NCBI GenBank assembly: GCA_008501765.1
Contig: QQUE01000012.1
Location: forward strand, 124,001 to 188,000
Source of the DNA: Calditrichota bacterium
GTDB taxonomy: Bacteria > Zhuqueibacterota > Zhuqueibacteria > Zhuqueibacterales > Geothermadaptataceae
Direction: 5' to 3'
DNA: 64,000 nt
In this document: positions 27,901-34,603 of the stretch, one piece after another
Position numbering within the stretch: the first letter of the stretch is position 1
Layout of the letters: each line of letters starts with the position of its first letter
Notes under the pieces: generated by a model
What the model saw: the letters and a program-made list of their open reading frames with translations, nothing else
What the model was told of the DNA's origin: nothing
Database searches by the model: none
Program-made: the position numbers and the translations under genes

Positions 27901-28184
27901 GGTACGACAAATGTGGTATGCCGAATTAAACGAGAATCTACCGGCTCACTATAATTCCCTGCAAGTACAGTTGCTGCACATTTTTCATCTTTGAACGCGC
28001 TATCCGGGCCGCTGGTTGGCATTCCAACCTCCCATGTTCCACCGTCAACATGCCAGTCCTGCGTCCAGTCACCTTCCCAGTTTTCTGTCCACAGGGTATC
28101 CTGTACTTGCGCCAGCAACCCACCTGTGTAAAAGGTCAGAAAATAACAAATCAGTACTACAATTCGGTTTGTGAATTTAGACAT
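24984..28184 (-). CDS. Secreted T9SS protein with three jelly-roll repeats and two ASH-like domains
   Basis: 1066 residues. Signal peptide (~1-26, LLAQ). Three repeats of ~165 residues follow, each with ENWE-GIGDWY, TSGP/CAATVL-NYxEPxDxRLIS, RLRFWHWYS and YFHxxEVWPNPDVSSGWYIDEI; they look like MAM/concanavalin-type jelly-rolls for glycan or cell binding. Next come two choice-of-anchor/ASH-like Ig domains (NFGDVLVGDTTSAAFTIKNTG..., LTFPEIIVNTEAVDSLFVSNGG), a region with an FN3-like domain (IPSGLIVSETDAGVELFWD), and a T9SS type A sorting domain (YTLAQNHPNPFNPETSISF ... SGVYVYRM). I chose ATG 28184 because TAGGAG precedes it; the TTG at 28211 is rejected. An upstream terminator isolates it from the two-component genes. 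Confidence 0.82.
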   Translation of the reverse strand: MSKFTNRIVVLICYFLTFYTGGLLAQVQDTLWTENWEGDWTQDWHVDGGTWEVGMPTSGPDSAFKDEKCAATVLAGNYSEPVDSRLIRHTTFVVPAASENPRLRFWHWYSISSGDYGQVLLRVKNGEWEEVSPKYIRTSCDLWTNAYLDISAYADSTVEIAFYFHTREVWPNPDVSSGWYIDEISLIVGPVKVDFPENWETGIGDWYAEPGLWQVGEPTTGPLGGYQSLNCAATVLDDNYCEPRDARLISQPFDVPAGSSNPRLRFWHWYSLSSADYGAVQIKVEDGEWTTISEFYKRTSCGFWTRAFIDLSEWAGLTVEIAFYFHSEEVWPNPDVSSGWYIDELEIETGAMNFCEFENWETGIGDWYVDFSMWQVGTPTSGPGSGYLSPSCAATVLEGNYCEPRDTRLISPWFTVPPADKNPALTFWHWFSFSSSDNGRVQLRTKHSDWKTISDIFTNTSADVWTPTYYPLSAYADSTVQIAFYFHSQEVWPNPDVSTGWYIDDIKIIGMDCEEIWTITPNTHNFGDVLVGDTTSAAFTIKNTGTDSIQFTSVHLKNTDDTPYSLENAVFYLAPDSSRNITVKFTPDARDGFTNTLIIESDAGTKEVPLSGTGIAPVLVVEPDTLTFPEIIVNTEAVDSLFVSNGGDADLHISAVEIGGEDAAFFTASEIADILVPGARDTLIVTFKPDAPRDYHAKLEISSDGGDVPIILLGQAMPNPSDKPYLANITDIPNDQGKQVLVAWTSSQLDQKDSEQPITEYGLWRRVDHLSGTSTAKSKGQIASEMPVSLSSLTAGSDIQLPARSTQGEDLWTFIASSPAMQAMRYSLVAPTLFDSTATDSIVWSVFFVSAHTADPDVWFVSQADSGYSVDNLAPAIPSGLIVSETDAGVELFWDANEDDDFDYFSIYRGSEADFAMNEPFAQSIDPFFVDSSIETGGNYFYKVTAMDFSGNETSPSAEVTLVVTAVSNQDKIPKEYTLAQNHPNPFNPETSISFSLPIAGPVTIRIFDLLGKEILTLVDGQRNAGSHVVQWNGRNSRGVLVPSGVYVYRMVAGDFTASQKMLLLQ

Positions 28185-28221
28185 AGCTTTTCTCCTATTG
28201 TTTTTTTTCAAGTTTCAATAA

Positions 28222-28260
28222 TCGAAAAATACAAAAACGAGCCTCACCCCAGGGCTCGTT
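28222..28260 (-). terminator. Rho-independent terminator for the two-component operon
   Basis: Read leftwards, AACGAGCC...GGCTCGTT (8-bp stem, 9-base loop) is followed by TTTTTGTATTTTT. It would stop transcripts coming from the response-regulator gene before the T9SS gene start at 28184. Confidence 0.72.
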
Positions 28261-28321
28261 CAGTGAAACGGTTGAGAGAAAAATCAGAGATGTCGTGAGG
28301 CTGAAGAAAGCGAGAAGAGCT

Positions 28322-28361
28322 ACCACCCTTTCGAAGGTTCCGGAGCCTTCGAAAGGGTGGT
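28322..28361. repeat. Perfect 16-bp palindromic hairpin element
   Basis: ACCACCCTTTCGAAGG (28322-28337), an 8-base loop, then its exact complement (28346-28361). It has no T tract and lies away from gene ends, so it looks like a REP-type dispersed palindrome rather than a terminator. Confidence 0.6.
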
Positions 28362-28438
28362 CCCGCTGCAAAATAAGCATCGATTAATGATTGGTCAATA
28401 GTCCTAAAGGATGGTTTTTTAGTGGAATCTAATGCACA

Positions 28439-28608
28439 AATTCCCATCCTTGGAGGGGACAGCTTTAAATTCGTTTAGAATTTAAAGCAGGGGTGGGTTC
28501 ATGGTTATGCGCACGTATTTTGAATATTAAAGCTACCCGACGAACCCACCCCTGATATGAAAAAAAACTGCGTTTTTTTTCATATCGTCCCCTCCAAGGA
28601 TGGGAATT
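28439..28608. mobile_element. Gene-less nested inverted-repeat element (DUF559-element relative)
   Basis: A 170-bp element. The outer inverted repeat is 22 bp and perfect (28439-28460 and 28587-28608; core CCCATCCTTGGAGGGGAC). Inside each end is a different perfect hairpin: an 11-bp stem at 28462-28488 and a 15-bp stem at 28554-28586. Inside those is a second inverted repeat, AGGGGTGGGTTC (28489-28500) and GAACCCACCCCT (28542-28553). The centre (41 bases) has no ORF. The same plan encloses the DUF559 gene at 53285-53837, so this is probably a non-autonomous copy. It ends 6 bases from the response-regulator stop codon. Confidence 0.75.
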
Positions 28609-28614
28609 TTCATC

Positions 28615-29235
28615 TCACACCAGCTTGTGGTCTTTCGCTTTGGCTATGGCCTGGGCTTTATTGCAAACCTGCAGCGCCTGATAGAGCCCTTTGATATGAA
28701 AACGCACAGTGGGTTTGGCGATGAAAAGTTCTTTGGCAATCTGGTTGTAGTTTTTGCCTTCACAAAGTTTTTGCAGCACTTCGAATTGCCGTTCGGTCAG
28801 CGGGGTTTCCGGTGGCGATTTGCGGAAAGATTCTGCCACCATGCGGGCGATTTTCATGCTCATTGGCGCACCACCTTGCATAACTTCTTTAATAAATCTG
28901 AGTAGGTCGGCAGGTTCAAAATTTTTATCGAGATACCCGGATGCTCCGTTACGCAGGGCATCGAAAACATTTTTATCATCGCTGTGAATTGTCAGCATAA
29001 TGATTTCGACTTCGGGTAATAAATCGTGAAATTTTTCGATCGCTTCTGTGCCGTTCATACCGGGCAATTCGATATCGAGCAAGATCACATCGGGTTGGTT
29101 GGCTACGATGTGTTCCAGTGCTGTTTCACAATCGGCATAAGCCCCTACGCAGGAAAATCCCTTGCTACCATCAATTAAAATTCGCAGACTTTCCCGTTGG
29201 CCTGGATCGTCTTCAATAATTACAACGTCAATCAT
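28615..29235 (-). CDS. NarL/LuxR-family response regulator
   Basis: 206 residues. Receiver domain 1-120 with acidic pair Asp9/Asp10, phosphoacceptor Asp54 (ILLDIELPGMNG), Thr82 and Lys104; then a LuxR-type helix-turn-helix at ~143-200 (LTERQFEVLQKLCEGKNYNQIAKELFIAKPTVRFHIKGLYQAL). It binds DNA on phosphorylation. Its kinase is the adjacent upstream gene (88-base gap, same strand). GGAGG lies before the ATG. The target genes are unknown; the nearby T9SS protein is a candidate but is separated by a terminator. Confidence 0.9.
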   Translation of the reverse strand: MIDVVIIEDDPGQRESLRILIDGSKGFSCVGAYADCETALEHIVANQPDVILLDIELPGMNGTEAIEKFHDLLPEVEIIMLTIHSDDKNVFDALRNGASGYLDKNFEPADLLRFIKEVMQGGAPMSMKIARMVAESFRKSPPETPLTERQFEVLQKLCEGKNYNQIAKELFIAKPTVRFHIKGLYQALQVCNKAQAIAKAKDHKLV

Positions 29236-29323
29236 GCGCCCACCTCCGCATTGAGTTACACAATTTTATCCTGAAAAAATAGCGTTACAAGTTAACCTAT
29301 CAAGCACAAATATCAATCATCCC

Positions 29324-32300
29324 TCAGGATAGTTTTCCTCGAACAAAAATTGTGGTTCCCATATTATCATTTTGTAAAATCTCGAAAATAGCGCCAATTT
29401 CTGCTGCTCGTGAGGCCATACTTTTCAATCCATTCCCTTTTGAACCTGTCGCCGCATTAAATCCCGGTCCATCGTCTTCAAGCTTAATTTCGAGATGAGC
29501 GTCTTTGCAACGAATATCAAGAACGACATTTTCACAGTTCCGGGCATGTTTAAAAATATTATGCATGCCCTCCTTAAAAATGCGAAAAAGATGCTGCCGC
29601 CATTCTGAGGTGAGTTGCACTGCCATCCACGCATCAAAATTACCTGTCAGCTGAAATGCAATATTCGTGCTGTCAAAAAGCTCCTCACTATAGGATTTTA
29701 ATTGATCGATGAGTTCACTGAGTGAGTTATTTTCAGGATTCAGCTCCCAAAGCAACTCCCGCTGTTCTTTATAGAGCCGATCTGCGTTTTTGGCAATTTT
29801 CTGCAATGTTTTGGCCCGGTCCAGTTTATTGGATTCAAGCCCACTGCTGGCAATTTTGCTGAGTCGGGAGATGTTACTAATGCGACCACCGAACTCATCG
29901 TGAAAATCTTGCATTATCTTTTTCTGGATGCGTTCTTTCTCCTCCGCAAAAGACACGGCACGGCGGACATTTATGCGTAGCCGGGTCCAATGCAGGCCAT
30001 ACAATATTGAAGTAAACAATACTATTGTTAATATAAAAAACAACGGGGTTTGCCAGAAGGATGGCAGAATCCGCACTTCAATTGAGGCCCCCTTTTCATT
30101 CCAGATACAATCCCGGTTTGCCGCTTTTACCCGAAAAGTATACTCACCGGGATCAAGGTTGGTATAATTCGCTTGCCGTTTGTTGCCGATGTGCACCCAG
30201 TCTTTATCGAAACCCTCAAGTTTATAAGCATACTCATTGCGCTTCGGATCTTTAAAATGGAGAGCGACGAATTCAAATCCAAAAAAGTTTTCTCGCGAAT
30301 TCAGCCTGATTTCCTTAAGTTCATGCAGGGGCTTCTCCAATTCGACTACACGGCCAAATTTTCTGAATTTGGTCAGCATCACCTGTGGCGGCCTGTAATC
30401 CGTAAAATCGCTTGGAACAAAACTGTTGAAGCCATGATTACCACCGAAAAACAAGCTGCCGCGCGAATCTTTAAAAAAAGCACCTAAATTAAATTCATTG
30501 CTCTGCAAGCCGTCATCTGTGTTGTAGTTCTTAAACTTCATAGATCGAGGATTAAATCGCGACAGACCACGGTCGGTGCTCAACCAAATTATCCCGGACT
30601 CATCTTGCAAAATGCCGTAAATGACATTGTCAGGCAGGCCGTCTTTTACGCTAAATTGGGTGAAACGAGCACGACCATTTTCCTGTTCATCCATCCGTAC
30701 CAGTCCAAATCCGCGGGTGCCAATCCACAATGAACCGTCGGTGCTTTCTGACAGTGACAAAATACCATTGGTTGGAATGCTTGCAGGATCATCCGGATCG
30801 TTTTGAAAATAGACGCTTGTTTCTTCAACGGGGTCGAATTTTACCAATCCATGATGGTATGTTCCAAGCCAGAATATATTTTGCCCTTCCTCCGTAGCAG
30901 CGAGCATTGTCGTAACCCAGTGATTGCCTTTGGTAGCCCCCCGCGTATTAAATAAATATTGCCGGATATCGCGCCTGTTACTATCAATTTTAACCAAACC
31001 CGTTCCGTTTGTTCCCAACCAGATTTGCCGGTATTCATCGATATGCATGCAGTAAATACTGCCGGTATGCGGATACTGCAAAGGAAAAGTGACCTCACGT
31101 TTTTCAACATCAAAACGCGCCAGCAGGCGGTCCAATTTGTCCTGCCAGGGGTTTGTCAGTGCAAGCCATAAAACACCCGGGCGCTCCTCAGCAATAGCAC
31201 GGATTTGCGAGCCATGCATTTCTGCTTTTTGGTTGTTAAAATCGAGTACGGGAATAAACCGTGTTTTTCCAAGGTTGTCAACCGACATCTGCACTAAACT
31301 GCTTTTTGTTCCAATCCACAGCATGCCATGCGAATCTTCAAAAAAACTCCAAATTTCGTCATATTTATGTGATACACTGTCTGCTGGCAGGTTACGGTGC
31401 ATCTCGAAGGAAAGCTCCGGTGGTTTAAGTTTGTTGACACCGCCCCCGTTGGTGCCGATCCAGAGAATACCATCGCGGTCGCGGTAGATGCAGGAAATTT
31501 TATTGCTACTCAGGCTGTATTTATTGGATATCGAATTTTTATATCTGTGGGATTCTCCACCATCAGCGGGAAAAAAATACAATCCGTTTCTGTATGAACC
31601 CATCCACAAATCTCCGTTGTAATCCTGCCAAAGTGCGGCGATATATTGATGCTGTCCATCTGATGATAATAAGCTGTTTTCTTTAAGATTGGAAAAATAT
31701 TTTTTTGCTTTATCAAATTGTAACCAGGATGATCTTGCAGGAGGCCAGGTAATATGTGTTTGCAGCCAAAGTTTATTCGGATCGGCAAGCGGAGAGGTAA
31801 TTTCTTCAAAAAAACTGTATTTTGCTCGCATTTTCTCCGGCAGCTGAAAACGCTCGAAACGCAAATTTTTAATGTCGGTAGCTGAATCCGGTGCAAAACG
31901 ATACAGCGACTTTGTTGTTGTCAGCCAAAAAACACCCGCCTGATCCATAAAAAGCCAGCGCAAGTTGCTATCTGCCTGTGTGGATCCATTTACAACCGGT
32001 GTAAAAACCTGGCTTTCCTTATCAAATTTTAAAATATTTGTTTTATCGTGCGTCCAAATTGTCTGGTTGCCGGTTTCAAACAGGTTTCCGAGAAATTCGT
32101 GGTAGTAATTCTGAAATCGTCCGATTTGCCGGTTTGCAAAATCAAGGCGGCTGAGTCCCGTTTCGCTGCTCACCCACAGTGTTCCGCTGCTATCGGCTAA
32201 AATATCAGCTATCCTGCTATTCAAAATAGCCGTGCTGTCGTTTTTTTGCCAGCGCCAAAATTTTATTTCGTAACCATCGTAGCAGTTCAGCCCGTTTTCA

Positions 32301-32503
32301 GTGCCAAACCACATGTAACCGAATCTGTCTTTTGTAATACTGAGAATTCTATTGTCAGAAAGCCCTTCGTCAATAGTTATTCTTTCAAATTTAACCTGCT
32401 TATTTTGTGCATAAATGTTTGATATAAAAATTATTACAATGAAGGAGAGCGTAGAAATGGTTTTGTGGAGCAGACTGCGTAAAAACGTTTGAGTAGAACT
32501 CAT
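29324..32503 (-). CDS. Two-component 'propeller' sensor histidine kinase
   Basis: 1059 residues. Signal peptide/N-terminal hydrophobic segment (~13-33), then ~650 residues of two-component-regulator propeller repeats (ITKDRFGYMWFGTENGLNCYDG, DSSGTLWVSSETGLSRLD, DESGIIWLSTDRGLSRF) and a Y_Y_Y domain (YKLEGFDKDWVHIG...). One transmembrane helix (FFILTIVLFTSILYGL) leads to a HisKA_3 dimerisation helix with His868 in DFHDEFGGRIS and an HATPase with N-box KEGMHNIFKHA and G-boxes DDGPGF and GNGLKSM. It senses a periplasmic ligand, often an oligosaccharide in FCB bacteria. Kinase and regulator are separate here, unlike fused HTCS proteins. I chose ATG 32503. Confidence 0.9.
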   Translation of the reverse strand: MSSTQTFLRSLLHKTISTLSFIVIIFISNIYAQNKQVKFERITIDEGLSDNRILSITKDRFGYMWFGTENGLNCYDGYEIKFWRWQKNDSTAILNSRIADILADSSGTLWVSSETGLSRLDFANRQIGRFQNYYHEFLGNLFETGNQTIWTHDKTNILKFDKESQVFTPVVNGSTQADSNLRWLFMDQAGVFWLTTTKSLYRFAPDSATDIKNLRFERFQLPEKMRAKYSFFEEITSPLADPNKLWLQTHITWPPARSSWLQFDKAKKYFSNLKENSLLSSDGQHQYIAALWQDYNGDLWMGSYRNGLYFFPADGGESHRYKNSISNKYSLSSNKISCIYRDRDGILWIGTNGGGVNKLKPPELSFEMHRNLPADSVSHKYDEIWSFFEDSHGMLWIGTKSSLVQMSVDNLGKTRFIPVLDFNNQKAEMHGSQIRAIAEERPGVLWLALTNPWQDKLDRLLARFDVEKREVTFPLQYPHTGSIYCMHIDEYRQIWLGTNGTGLVKIDSNRRDIRQYLFNTRGATKGNHWVTTMLAATEEGQNIFWLGTYHHGLVKFDPVEETSVYFQNDPDDPASIPTNGILSLSESTDGSLWIGTRGFGLVRMDEQENGRARFTQFSVKDGLPDNVIYGILQDESGIIWLSTDRGLSRFNPRSMKFKNYNTDDGLQSNEFNLGAFFKDSRGSLFFGGNHGFNSFVPSDFTDYRPPQVMLTKFRKFGRVVELEKPLHELKEIRLNSRENFFGFEFVALHFKDPKRNEYAYKLEGFDKDWVHIGNKRQANYTNLDPGEYTFRVKAANRDCIWNEKGASIEVRILPSFWQTPLFFILTIVLFTSILYGLHWTRLRINVRRAVSFAEEKERIQKKIMQDFHDEFGGRISNISRLSKIASSGLESNKLDRAKTLQKIAKNADRLYKEQRELLWELNPENNSLSELIDQLKSYSEELFDSTNIAFQLTGNFDAWMAVQLTSEWRQHLFRIFKEGMHNIFKHARNCENVVLDIRCKDAHLEIKLEDDGPGFNAATGSKGNGLKSMASRAAEIGAIFEILQNDNMGTTIFVRGKLS

Positions 32504-32762
32504 TATCAGTATTCCGGGTTGAAAAACTGTCAAGAGTGCATGAAATTGCTGCCTGTATGCTCAAATCTGTTTCAATATCCAGGGAGATCGTTGGTGAACA
32601 AAACTAAGTTTGTGAGAGAAATTCCCAGTCCAGGCACACATAAATGAAACTGAATGCTGATATTATAGAGGATAATAATTTGGGACGCAAGTAAAATAAA
32701 AGGGCACAATCAATCGAGAATTAAATCGGCAAAATCAAAGCTGAAGCAGTATGCATGACAGT

Positions 32763-33227
32763 CTAAATCCCCTTCTTTCCGTCCTTTAGCATTTGTATTG
32801 CTTTGGCCAGGCGGCGTGCGCGGGTTTCCTGGCGTTTTGCTTCTTCGATCCAGTTGACGTATTCTTTTTGGTGGGTGTATGATTGCTTTTCAAAGTTGGC
32901 TTTTGCGGCAGGATTTTCAGTCAGCAACTTTTGCAAATCCTCAGGTATGGTAACAACTCGTGGAGCCGTGTCTTCCTCAATAGTCACTTCTATTTGATCC
33001 CCCGGCTGCTTGTCAATTTGTGCACGAATGTCTTTACGAATGATGAGAATATGCTCCGGCGACCCCATGCGCACCAGTGTTCCCCGATATTTAACACCAT
33101 TAAATGTGGCTTTTATGGGCACACGTTTTTTGCCAAATACTTTTTCGACGTCGAATGGAATTTTTACGAATGCGCCACCTTTTTCAGCCCCCAATATTTC
33201 AGCCCTAAATTCTTTTTTCAGCGCCAT
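32763..33227 (-). CDS. DUF1905 + YdeI/OmpD-associated domain protein
   Basis: 154 residues. The N-terminal ~85 residues are a DUF1905-type beta-barrel (FRAEILGAEKGGAFVKIPFDVEKVFGKKRVPIKATFNGVKYRGTLVRMG). The C-terminal helices (TIPEDLQKLLTENPAAKANFEKQSYTHQKEYVNWIEEAKRQETRARRLAKAIQML) are the YdeI-type 'bacteriocin-protection' region. It is a cytosolic protein of unclear biochemistry. It lies 11 bases after the amidase gene on the same strand, so the two may be cotranscribed. Confidence 0.85.
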   Translation of the reverse strand: MALKKEFRAEILGAEKGGAFVKIPFDVEKVFGKKRVPIKATFNGVKYRGTLVRMGSPEHILIIRKDIRAQIDKQPGDQIEVTIEEDTAPRVVTIPEDLQKLLTENPAAKANFEKQSYTHQKEYVNWIEEAKRQETRARRLAKAIQMLKDGKKGI

Positions 33228-33238
33228 TATTTCTCACA

Positions 33239-33859
33239 TCACTCCTGTTTTTTCAGCAACCGATTGACTTCGTATGGGATTGTGCCGTCTTCGAGATAGC
33301 GGTACAAATCCTTGCCCGGGCACAGTGTTTCCGTATAATCCTTGTGCCCACCAATATCACGAATAGTCAGATTGTAGCTTTGCGCCAGATAGGCCGTGAG
33401 ATCAACGACAGCTTGTAATTGCACTTCGCTCAAGGTTTGCACTTCGTAATTTCCCATCACACAAATTAACGCGTGGCCGGTAGGGTCGTAGCTTGTATTA
33501 GTGTCACCCGGATAGGCCAGCGGCCGGGCTTCATAAATTTTACCCTGCAAATCGATCATGAAATGATAGGGAATATCGACCCATTTTTTTTCATTGCGGC
33601 TCCAATTCTGCAAATTGAGCAAGTATTGCACCGGGTCTTTTTCCGGGCTGAATTCCTCACCCCCGTGGTGAATTGTAATTTTTTTTATTTCCTGCGGGAT
33701 GGGCACATCGCCCTTGATTTTTTTCCATTTCCACGCTTTTCGTGTTACAACTTCGAGTTCGGCTGGAAATTGCGTTTCCGGGAAATTACCTTTGAACGGG
33801 CCGATACAACTGAAAAATAAAAGGCTGTAAATAATGCTGATCACTATTGAATTTTTCAT
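33239..33859 (-). CDS. N-acetylmuramoyl-L-alanine amidase (PGRP/Amidase_2), lipoprotein
   Basis: 206 residues. Lipobox ends LLFFSC (Cys18). The amidase_2 fold shows the Zn ligands His64 (ITIHHGG), His172 (IGGHKDYTET) and Cys180 (LCPG), plus Tyr98 in IPYHF. It cleaves the amide between N-acetylmuramic acid and L-Ala in peptidoglycan, anchored in the periplasm. The frame is open up to 34057, but the ATG at 33859 gives a proper signal and lipobox; only a weak purine-rich ribosome site (AAGAAAAAC) is present. Size is typical for short PGRP-type enzymes. Confidence 0.88.
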   Translation of the reverse strand: MKNSIVISIIYSLLFFSCIGPFKGNFPETQFPAELEVVTRKAWKWKKIKGDVPIPQEIKKITIHHGGEEFSPEKDPVQYLLNLQNWSRNEKKWVDIPYHFMIDLQGKIYEARPLAYPGDTNTSYDPTGHALICVMGNYEVQTLSEVQLQAVVDLTAYLAQSYNLTIRDIGGHKDYTETLCPGKDLYRYLEDGTIPYEVNRLLKKQE

Positions 33860-34603
33860 CGTTTTTCTTTTTTCTGATTGGGGGCACATGATTTTAAAGG
33901 ATTCGTGTTTCACGAACGATAGTGGAGCTTCAAGCTTAATTTTGTGAGTTGCACTTAATGATGCATTCACTTTATTAAATGGGCGAAAAAGTTTGTAGCT
34001 CAGAGCGTGCTCTGGACTATGCGCATATAAAGTAAATTGTTTAAAGTATGATCGCAAGAAGATTTAAAATTCCACTGAACCCTTACACATTTTTTCCGCT
34101 AACAATTTACATTGTACAAAATACGAGCTGCAGATGCGAATAAAACAGCCGTCCTAAAAAGTTCTGGCAAGCGGAGTTATTTTTTTTAAATTAATTGAAA
34201 CCGCTTCCAGAAATTTGACTTCATTCCACCCTGGTTGCATGTACTGTTAAAATATCAACGCGGCAGCAATGGACCTGCTGTCCCAACAAAAGCCAGGGCT
34301 GGTAAAAGTCGCAGGTGAAAACCCACATCTGCTGATTGCTGATTTTTAAGTGTTAACTCGTTGTGCAAAATTGATTTTAACTACCTTTTTCGTCTCATCG
34401 ACCTGTCATTCCCGCAAGCATTTAGCGGGAATCCATAATTGTACATGCACTGGATCCCCGATTAACGCATTCGGAGCCAGAGGCCGGCGTCAGCAAGATG
34501 ATTAAATTTGGAAATTTTAGGTAGATTTCTTTAATTTTGCACATCGGGTAAGTGTTTATGATTTTTTATATTTTTAGACGCCCAGCAAATAAGGGAGAAA
34601 ACA
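33860..34603. other. Long intergenic with hairpins and a possible structured RNA
   Basis: About 740 bases between divergent genes. It holds a long imperfect hairpin (TTCTGG-c-AAGCGG at 34162-34174 with CCGCTTCCAGAA at 34201-34212), a multi-helix-capable stretch at 34264-34341 followed by TTTTT, and a REP-like repeat at 34408-34432. The ribosome site GGGAG lies just before 34604. No gene is seen. Confidence 0.45.
34408..34432. repeat. REP-like palindrome
   Basis: ATTCCCGC (34408-34415), 9-base loop, GCGGGAAT (34425-34432), within the context TGTCATTCCCGC...GCGGGAATCCA that is widespread as a dispersed bacterial intergenic repeat. The sequence TGGATCCCCGATTAACGC downstream (near 34452-34468) looks like another fragment of such a repeat. 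Confidence 0.55.

Noticed and set aside
24984-28184. Three DNA-level repeats in the T9SS gene as a mobile or CRISPR-like array
   Set aside because: They are explained by three tandem protein domains with diverged DNA.
34261-34330. Resemblance to a c-di-GMP (GEMM) riboswitch
   Set aside because: A few words such as AAAGCCAGGG look alike, but the conserved GEMM core and its helices do not align; kept only as an unspecific structured-RNA candidate.
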